A stretch of DNA of 64,000 nucleotides from CADCVT01 sp036389155 (GTDB lineage: Bacteria > Actinomycetota > Thermoleophilia > Solirubrobacterales > Solirubrobacteraceae), in NCBI GenBank assembly GCA_036389155.1, contig DASVQN010000043.1:1-64000 (forward strand), in the 5' to 3' direction. A program made the position numbers and the translations under genes. A model generated the notes under the pieces. The model saw nothing but the letters and a program-made list of their open reading frames with translations. It was not told where the DNA came from and ran no database searches. Numbering within the stretch: position 1 is the first letter of the stretch; every line of letters starts with the position of its first letter. Of this stretch, positions 58,790 through 64,000 are shown piece after piece.

Positions 58790-59539
58790 CTAGCGGTGCT
58801 CGGGGTTCGCGGCGCCGGGGTGGCAGCCGGCGTCGAACTCCGAGCGCTGGTTGCCGTAGGCGGGGATGCCTCCGCGGTCTTTCAGCGCGCGTGCGGCGTG
58901 CATGAGGTTCCACGCCATGAACGTCGTGTTGCGGTTCGTGAACTCGTTCTCCGGGCCGCCCGACCCCGGGTCGAGGTAGCTCGGGCCCGGGCCCGCCTCG
59001 CCGAGCCAGCCCGCGTCGGCCTGCGGCGGGATCGTGTAGCCGAGGTGCTGCAGCGAGTACAGGATGTTCATCGCGCAGTGCTTGGCGCCGTCCTCGTTGC
59101 CGGTGATCAGGCAGCCGCCCGTGCGCCCGTAGTACGCGTACTGCCCGTCCTCGTTGAGCAGGTGGCTGTTGCCGTACAGGCGCTCGATCACCTGCGTGCA
59201 GACCGACGTCTTCTCGCCCAGCCAGATCGCCGAGCACAGGACGAGGATGTCGGCCGCCATCACGCGCTCGAACAGCGCCGGCCACTCGTCGCGCTCCCAG
59301 CCGTGCTCGGTCATGTCGGGATAGACGCCGGTGGCGATGTCGTGGTCGACCGCGCGGAAGCGGTCGACGGCGACGCCGTTGCGCTCCATGATGTCGATGG
59401 CCAGCTCCGCGAGGCCGTCGGTGTGCGACGGCGCGGGCGAGCGCTTGAGCGTGCAGTTGACGAACAGCGCGCGCAGGTCGGAGAAGTCCCACGGGCTGGC
59501 GTCCGCGAGCTGCTCCTGGAGGTCGGTGAGCCTGGTCAT
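58790..59539 (-). CDS. NADPH-dependent FMN reductase / flavodoxin-like protein
   Basis: 249 residues from ATG 59539, which overlaps the upstream stop (ATGA). The flavodoxin-like core is seen in LRALFVNCTLKRSPAPSHTDGL (FMN phosphate loop; key part TLKRSPAPSHT), ADILVLCSAIWLGEKTS and GGCLITGNEDGAKHCAMNIL. The family reduces FMN or quinones with NAD(P)H. The C-terminal extension after about 185 is specific and of unknown role. Confidence 0.88.
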   Translation of the reverse strand: MTRLTDLQEQLADASPWDFSDLRALFVNCTLKRSPAPSHTDGLAELAIDIMERNGVAVDRFRAVDHDIATGVYPDMTEHGWERDEWPALFERVMAADILVLCSAIWLGEKTSVCTQVIERLYGNSHLLNEDGQYAYYGRTGGCLITGNEDGAKHCAMNILYSLQHLGYTIPPQADAGWLGEAGPGPSYLDPGSGGPENEFTNRNTTFMAWNLMHAARALKDRGGIPAYGNQRSEFDAGCHPGAANPEHR

Positions 59540-61590
59540 GGCCGTCCGAGTCTCGCCCGGAGCCGATGCGTTACGCAGCGGTTCGCGGAACTCATGCGGC
59601 GGGCGGCGCGGGCGCGGTGGTGCGCGCGCCGGCGCGGGCGGTGCGACCGCCGTGTGGCCGGGCGTCGCGGTCCGGCCGCGAGCAGCCGCTGGCCGGCCGG
59701 CACGACGTAGGGCGCGCGCGGGAGGACGGTGCGGCAGTCGGGCGGCTCGCGGACGGGCAGGCGCAGCTCGAGGCGGCGGACGTCGACCGAGTAGGACGCG
59801 TTCGACGGCCGCGCGTATGGCGCGTCGTTGCCGACGAGCTCGAGCCTTGGCACGTGGCCGTCGGCGAAGCGCCAGCCGTTCGGATGCAGCTGGAAGACGT
59901 CCGTGCCCTTCCCGCTCGGGCGGAAGAGGCCGCGCGCGACGAGCGTCTGGGAACCGCCGTCCGGGGCGACGTCCCACAGCCGCGCGGCGACCTGCGCGGT
60001 GTCCTGCTCCCCGTTCAGCCCGAGCTCGGCGACGATCGTCGGCGCGCCCAGCAGCGTGTAGCCCTGGCCGTGCGCGGCGGGCAGCCGGTAGGACGCGGTG
60101 CCCGGTGCCTCCTCGGAGGGCGTCGTCGCGCACGCGTTGCCGCCGCCGCCCGCCGGGTCGATCGCGGCGCCGACGGACGGGTCGCCGCCGTCGGGCTGCA
60201 CCGTGCCGCCGCGCGCCGAGAAGCGGACCTCGCCGTGGGCGAGCCGCTCGAAGGTGGGCGCGGTGAACGGGCCTTCCGACGGCGCGTCGCGCGGGCACGT
60301 CTGCGTCGTCGCCGTCACCCCGAGCTCGACGGGCGTGGCGGCGCCCCGCACGTACCGGTCCAGCCACGCGTGCACGCTCGCGAGCAGGCGGTCGCGGTCG
60401 GCCTTGCGGTTCGACGCGCGCTGATGGCCGAAGTCGCCCACGAGCAGCGAGAGCGGAACGCCCGCGTGGTCGCGCCGCGTGCGGTTGACGAAGCGCGTCG
60501 CCTCGTCGACCGGGAAGAGGTCGTCGGTGAAGCCGCTGGCGATGAGCAGCGGCGCGGGCGGCGACGAGGCGTTGATGTGGAACGGCGAGTGGAACCGGGT
60601 CAGCGTGTCGACGATGGCGCGCGCCTGCGGGTCGGTGTACGGCGGGCCGGCGGAGGCGCGCGCGACCCAGCCCCCGACGTCCGCCTCGGGGTCGGTGCCC
60701 GACGGCGCGACGTAGCCCATCGGCCGGCCCGGGACGAACGGCTCGCCGACCGGCTGGCCGGGGCCGACCGCGTTCTGCGCCGCGGCGAAGACCGCCCCCG
60801 CCACCGACGCCTTCTCGACGCCGACCGGCGAGACCGACGCGTCCGGCGGCGCGATCGCGTACGTCAGCGTCGAGCCGTTCGGCGCGATCGCGTAGATCAG
60901 GTCCGTCCACGGGATGACGGGCGCGGCGCCCGCGATCCGCAGCGGCGTGCCGGCAGGGCTGCGCCAGGGCACGAGCTTGCCGTCCGGCAGCATCACGCGG
61001 TCGCGCAGCGCGGCGAGCATCAGCGACTGCCCGCCGCCGTACGAGTCCCCGGTCACGCCGATCCGCGCGGCGTCCGCCGTCCCGTCGTCGACCAGCCGCC
61101 CGATCAGCTCCTGCGTGTCGCGCCCCTCGTACCGCACGTCGGCGAGGTGCAGGTAGCCGCGCGCGCAGGCGCTCGGGCTCGCGGCGCGCGACTCCGGTGT
61201 CCCGCACGACCCCCACAGGCCGCGCGCGGTGGCGGTCAGCACCGCGTAGCCGTCGCGCGCCCACGCGTACGCGTTGTCGGTGTACGCGGTCGACGCCGGA
61301 TCGAGGTACTCCCACTTCGAGTTGCCGAAGCCGTGGATCTCCGCCACGAGCGGCAGCCCCGTCGCGCCCTCGCGCGGCAGCGTCACCGTCGTGTCGAGCG
61401 GGACGCCGTCCCACGTGGCGACCAGGCCGGAGCACTGGTAGACGCCCTCGCGCGCAGCGCAGTCGGTGAGCCCGAGCGGCCCGGCCGTGGCGACGGCCGG
61501 GGCGAGAAGCAGTGCGACGACGGTGAGCAGCGCGGCACGCACCGCGGGGAAGTGTCGCGCGCGGACGGTTAGCCTGCGCCGGGTGCGCAT
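59536..61590 (-). CDS. Secreted CocE/X-Pro dipeptidyl-peptidase-like hydrolase
   Basis: 684 residues. Signal peptide (AALLTVVALLLAPAVATA). Alpha/beta hydrolase of the S15/CocE type: VAEIHGFGNSKWEYLDP, RGLWGSCGTPES, nucleophile IGVTGDSYGGGQSLML, acid SGFTDDLFPVDEA, His VGDFGHQRA, then the C-terminal jelly-roll (LWDVAPDGGSQTLVARGLFR). S15/CocE enzymes cut X-Pro peptides or ester/amide bonds such as cocaine. ATG 61590 overlaps the divergent Rrf2 start; GTG 61542 is an alternative. It is coupled to the FMN-reductase-like gene. Confidence 0.87.
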   Translation of the reverse strand: MRTRRRLTVRARHFPAVRAALLTVVALLLAPAVATAGPLGLTDCAAREGVYQCSGLVATWDGVPLDTTVTLPREGATGLPLVAEIHGFGNSKWEYLDPASTAYTDNAYAWARDGYAVLTATARGLWGSCGTPESRAASPSACARGYLHLADVRYEGRDTQELIGRLVDDGTADAARIGVTGDSYGGGQSLMLAALRDRVMLPDGKLVPWRSPAGTPLRIAGAAPVIPWTDLIYAIAPNGSTLTYAIAPPDASVSPVGVEKASVAGAVFAAAQNAVGPGQPVGEPFVPGRPMGYVAPSGTDPEADVGGWVARASAGPPYTDPQARAIVDTLTRFHSPFHINASSPPAPLLIASGFTDDLFPVDEATRFVNRTRRDHAGVPLSLLVGDFGHQRASNRKADRDRLLASVHAWLDRYVRGAATPVELGVTATTQTCPRDAPSEGPFTAPTFERLAHGEVRFSARGGTVQPDGGDPSVGAAIDPAGGGGNACATTPSEEAPGTASYRLPAAHGQGYTLLGAPTIVAELGLNGEQDTAQVAARLWDVAPDGGSQTLVARGLFRPSGKGTDVFQLHPNGWRFADGHVPRLELVGNDAPYARPSNASYSVDVRRLELRLPVREPPDCRTVLPRAPYVVPAGQRLLAAGPRRPATRRSHRPRRRAHHRARAARRMSSANRCVTHRLRARLGRP
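61570..61575 (+). promoter_or_regulatory. Probable -10 element of the Rrf2 gene
   Basis: TAGCCT, 7 nt before GTG 61583; no ribosome site. Confidence 0.5.
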
Positions 61591-62038
61591 CTCCGCTAAG
61601 GCCGACTACGCCCTCCGCGCCGCGGCGGAGCTCGCCACCGCCGACGGCGGGCCCGTGAAGGGCGAGCAGCTCGCCACGCGGCAGGACATCCCCCCGAAGT
61701 TCCTCGAGAACATCCTCGGCGACATGCGCCACGCCGGGCTCGTGCGCAGCCAGCGCGGCGCCGACGGCGGCTACTGGCTCCAGCGCCCCGCCGCCGAGAT
61801 CACGCTCGCCGAGATCGTGCGCGCGGTCGAGGGCCCGCTCGCGACCGTGCGCGGGCAGCGCCCCGAGGACGTCGCCTACACCGGCGCGGCCGAGCAGCTG
61901 CAGCGCGTGTGGATCGCCGTGCGCCACAACCTGCGGGGCGTGCTCGAGCAGGTCACGGTCGCCGACCTGGCCGCCGGGCGGCTGCCGGACGACGTCGCGC
62001 GCCTGGCCGACGACCCGGACTCCTGGGTCACGCGCTGA
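61583..62038 (+). CDS. Rrf2-family transcriptional regulator
   Basis: 151 residues from GTG. RISAKADYALRAAAELA and IPPKFLENILGDMRHAGLVRSQRGADGGYWL are the Rrf2 winged helix. No Cys is present for an Fe-S cluster, unlike IscR, so it may act like the Cys-metabolism regulator CymR, which also lacks one. It converges on the cys operon (overlap 11 bp), making sulfate/cysteine genes its plausible targets. Confidence 0.92.
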   Translation: MRISAKADYALRAAAELATADGGPVKGEQLATRQDIPPKFLENILGDMRHAGLVRSQRGADGGYWLQRPAAEITLAEIVRAVEGPLATVRGQRPEDVAYTGAAEQLQRVWIAVRHNLRGVLEQVTVADLAAGRLPDDVARLADDPDSWVTR

Positions 62039-62984
62039 CGGCGGGCGCGCCCGCCGGCGGGCGCAGCCAGACGATCGCGCCGTCGCGCAGCTCGAGCGCG
62101 TCGGCCTCGGCCTTCGTCAGCTGCGCCACCACGTGCTCGCCGGTGCCGCGCACCAGCTCGACGCGCACCTCGAAGCCCAGGTGCACGACGCGCTCGATCA
62201 TGGCCTCCTCGGCGCCGTCGACCGGCTCGTCGCTCAGCTGCAGGTCGTGCGGGCGCACCAGTCGCCCGTCGACCTGGCTGACCGGGCCGATGAAGCCCAT
62301 CACGAAGTCGTTGGTCGGGTGCTCGTAGATGTCGCGGGGCGCGCCGACCTGCTCGACCTTGCCGTCGCGCAGGACGACGAGGTTGGACGCGACCTCCATC
62401 GCCTCCTCCTGGTCGTGCGTGACCAGGACGGTGGTGACGTGGACCTCGTCGTGCAGCCGGCGCAGCCACGCGCGCAGGTCGGCGCGCACGTTCGCGTCGA
62501 GCGCACCGAACGGCTCGTCGAGCAGCAGGACGCGCGGCTCGATGGCGAGCGCCCGCGCGAGCGCCATCCGCTGGCGCTGACCGCCGGAGAGCTGCGACGG
62601 GTAGCGCGTGTGGAAGCCGGCGAGCCCGACGAGCTCGAGCAGCTCGTCGACCTTGCGCTTGATCTGGTCCTTCGGGCGCTTCCTGATGGTCAGGCCGAAG
62701 GCGACGTTGTCGCGCACGGTCATGTGCTTGAACGCGGCGTAGTGCTGGAAGACGAAGCCGACGTCGCGCTTCTGCGCGGGCAGGTGCGTCGCGGCCTCGC
62801 CGCCGACCTCCACCTCGCCCGCGTCGGGCTGCTCGAGCCCCGCGATCACCCGCAGGAGCGTCGACTTGCCCGAGCCGCTCGGGCCCAGCAGCGCCGTCAG
62901 CGACCCGTCGGGGACGTCGATCGAGACGTCGTCGAGCGCCAGGAAGTCGCCGAAGCGCTTGGTGACGGAGTGGACCTTGATCAT
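62028..62984 (-). CDS. cysA: Sulfate/thiosulfate ABC transporter ATPase
   Basis: 318 residues from ATG 62984, overlapping the cysW stop (ATGA). Walker A LLGPSGSGKSTLLRVIAG, Q-loop FVFQHYAAFKHMTV, signature YPSQLSGGQRQRMALARAL, Walker B VLLLDEPFGALDANVR, switch VLVTHDQEEAMEVA. AFKHMTV after the Q-loop and the following NVAFGL are typical of CysA. The C-terminal regulatory domain (VRPHDLQLS) is present. It energises sulfate uptake through CysT-CysW. Confidence 0.95.
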   Translation of the reverse strand: MIKVHSVTKRFGDFLALDDVSIDVPDGSLTALLGPSGSGKSTLLRVIAGLEQPDAGEVEVGGEAATHLPAQKRDVGFVFQHYAAFKHMTVRDNVAFGLTIRKRPKDQIKRKVDELLELVGLAGFHTRYPSQLSGGQRQRMALARALAIEPRVLLLDEPFGALDANVRADLRAWLRRLHDEVHVTTVLVTHDQEEAMEVASNLVVLRDGKVEQVGAPRDIYEHPTNDFVMGFIGPVSQVDGRLVRPHDLQLSDEPVDGAEEAMIERVVHLGFEVRVELVRGTGEHVVAQLTKAEADALELRDGAIVWLRPPAGAPAVSA

Positions 62985-63763
62985 GTCGTGTCTTCCCTGC
63001 GCTTGTTCAGGACGGTCATGGCGACGAGCGTCGCCAGGGCGATGAACGCCAGCAGCGCCGACGCGGCGTACGCGCCGGCGAGGTCGAAGTTCTGGAAGCG
63101 CTTCTCGACGAGGAGGGTCAGCGTCTCCGTCTCGCCGGAGATCTTCCCGCTCACGACGCTCACCGCGCCGAACTCGCCGATGGCGCGCGCCGTCGCGAGG
63201 ACGACGCCGTAGATCAGGCCCCAGCGGATCGCCGGCAGCGTGACGCGGCGGAACGTCTGCCAGCCGTTCGCGCCGAGCGTCGCGGCGGCCTGCTCCTGCT
63301 CGTCGCCGATCTCCCGCAGCACCGGCGCGACCTCGCGCGCCACGAACGGCAGCGAGACGAAGATCGTCGCCAGGACGATGCCGGGCACCGAGAAGATGAC
63401 CTGGAACCCGAGCCCGCCGAACCACCCGTCGACGCCCCACACCAGCAGGAGCGCGAGCCCGACCACGATCGGCGAGACCGCGAACGGCAGGTCGAGCAGC
63501 GCGTCGAACAGGCGCTTGCCGCGGAACCGGCCGCGCACGAGCGCGAGCGCCGCGAGCACCCCGAAGACCGCGTTCAGCGGCACGGCGATGATCGCGACCT
63601 CCAGCGTGAGCCAGAACGCCGAGATCGCCGCCGGGGTCGTGATCGCGTCCCACACCGCGCCGACCCCGTGCTCGAACGTCCGGTAGAAGACGACCCCGAC
63701 CGGGACGAGCAGCAGGATCGCCAGGTAGGCGAGCGCGACGAGGCGCAGCGTCAGGCGCGCCAT
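62981..63763 (-). CDS. cysW: Sulfate ABC transporter permease CysW
   Basis: 260 residues with six membrane helices. The EAA loop EQEQAAATLGANGWQTFRRVTLPAIRWGL and the IGEFGAVSVVSGKI segment are standard in CysW (key residues EAA/G). It forms the channel with CysT. It overlaps cysT by 13 bp and cysA by 4 bp. Confidence 0.95.
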   Translation of the reverse strand: MARLTLRLVALAYLAILLLVPVGVVFYRTFEHGVGAVWDAITTPAAISAFWLTLEVAIIAVPLNAVFGVLAALALVRGRFRGKRLFDALLDLPFAVSPIVVGLALLLVWGVDGWFGGLGFQVIFSVPGIVLATIFVSLPFVAREVAPVLREIGDEQEQAAATLGANGWQTFRRVTLPAIRWGLIYGVVLATARAIGEFGAVSVVSGKISGETETLTLLVEKRFQNFDLAGAYAASALLAFIALATLVAMTVLNKRREDTT

Positions 63764-64000
63764 CGCTCGAGCCCCCTGATGGCGAGCAGCACGACGAGCG
63801 CGACGAGCAGCAGGACGACCGACACCGCGGCCGCGCCGCCGATGTTGTCGCTCTCGATCTGCTTGAACGCGTAGACCGACGAGACCTGCGTGTCGAACGG
63901 GATGTTCCCGCTCAGCAGGATGATGGAGCCGAACTCCCCCACCGCGCGGCTGAAGGCCAGCGCGGCGCCGGACAGGATCGCCGGCACGAGGTTCGGGAAG
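63751..64000 (-). CDS. cysT: Sulfate ABC transporter permease CysT, C-terminal part (runs off the window)
   Basis: Only the last 82 or so residues are visible: LPNLVPAILSGAALAFSRAV, GEFGSIILLSGNIPFDTQV, SVYAFKQIESDNIGGAAAVS and a final helix. This is the conserved end of CysT (ARAvGEfGSvvfiag.mp). The start and any sulfate-binding protein gene lie beyond the window. Confidence 0.93.
   Translation of the reverse strand, partial: FPNLVPAILSGAALAFSRAVGEFGSIILLSGNIPFDTQVSSVYAFKQIESDNIGGAAAVSVVLLLVALVVLLAIRGLERWRA

Overview
The window is GC-rich chromosomal DNA (roughly 70-75 % G+C, third codon positions almost always G or C) from a Gram-positive actinobacterium. The best guess is Thermoleophilia/Solirubrobacterales (Conexibacter, Solirubrobacter or Patulibacter relatives). 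This rests on the dnaX-ebfC-recR and lysC-asd housekeeping blocks, on many secreted proteins with a Pro/Gly-rich hinge and a strongly basic C-terminal beta domain, and on a large, Alu-domain-containing SRP RNA of the Bacillus type. The lineage call is an inference. No complete mobile element, CRISPR array or rRNA was seen, and no stretch over 300 bp lacks a gene or RNA.

Layout. 1-12.4 kb: lysC-asd (aspartate-family amino acids), divergent from a degenerate GH3-like membrane protein; an RTX-like secreted protein, a berberine-bridge-type FAD oxidase and a propeller/Ig-like secreted protein; then the minus-strand block dnaX-ebfC-recR-HIT (replication and repair). 12.5-25.4 kb: an RsbU-like phosphatase, two secreted proteins, a neutral-ceramidase-like enzyme, an ABC half-transporter and a 1235-residue secreted protein. 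25.4-28.2 kb: four membrane/regulatory genes around a PadR repressor, with the same palindrome at two promoters. 28.2-32.3 kb: a thrombospondin-type-3 secreted protein, then a glycosyltransferase coupled to a CpsB-like PHP phosphatase. 32.3-36.6 kb: a molybdopterin oxidoreductase lacking its [4Fe-4S] cysteines, small conserved proteins, an RsbW-like kinase and tRNA-Val(CAC). 36.6-42.6 kb: a GlxA-like regulator divergent from an AHL-lactonase-like enzyme, DoxX, the large SRP RNA and two surface proteins. 42.6-53.8 kb: two TetR genes with clear palindromic operators, a sulfotransferase, three alpha/beta hydrolases, an M1 peptidase, an arrestin-like protein and several very small genes. 53.8-55.9 kb: a paired acyl-CoA dehydrogenase operon. 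55.9-57.2 kb: a decayed contractile-tail (eCIS-like) locus with sheath, tube and AAA+ remnants. 57.3-64 kb: LtrA, glutaredoxin-like and FMN-reductase-like proteins, an X-Pro-peptidase-like hydrolase, an Rrf2 regulator and the sulfate transporter genes cysT-cysW-cysA.

Two features run across the window. First, many genes have a TAGnnT/TAnnnT hexamer 6-9 nt before the start codon and no Shine-Dalgarno sequence, the layout expected of leaderless mRNAs; the same hexamer sits 7 nt before the predicted 5' end of the SRP RNA. Second, genes are tightly packed, with ATGA/GTGA/TTGA/TGATG couplings within operons and several convergent gene pairs overlapping at their 3' ends. The most notable single find is the contractile-tail relic, in which three neighbouring genes each lost their middle but kept recognisable ends.
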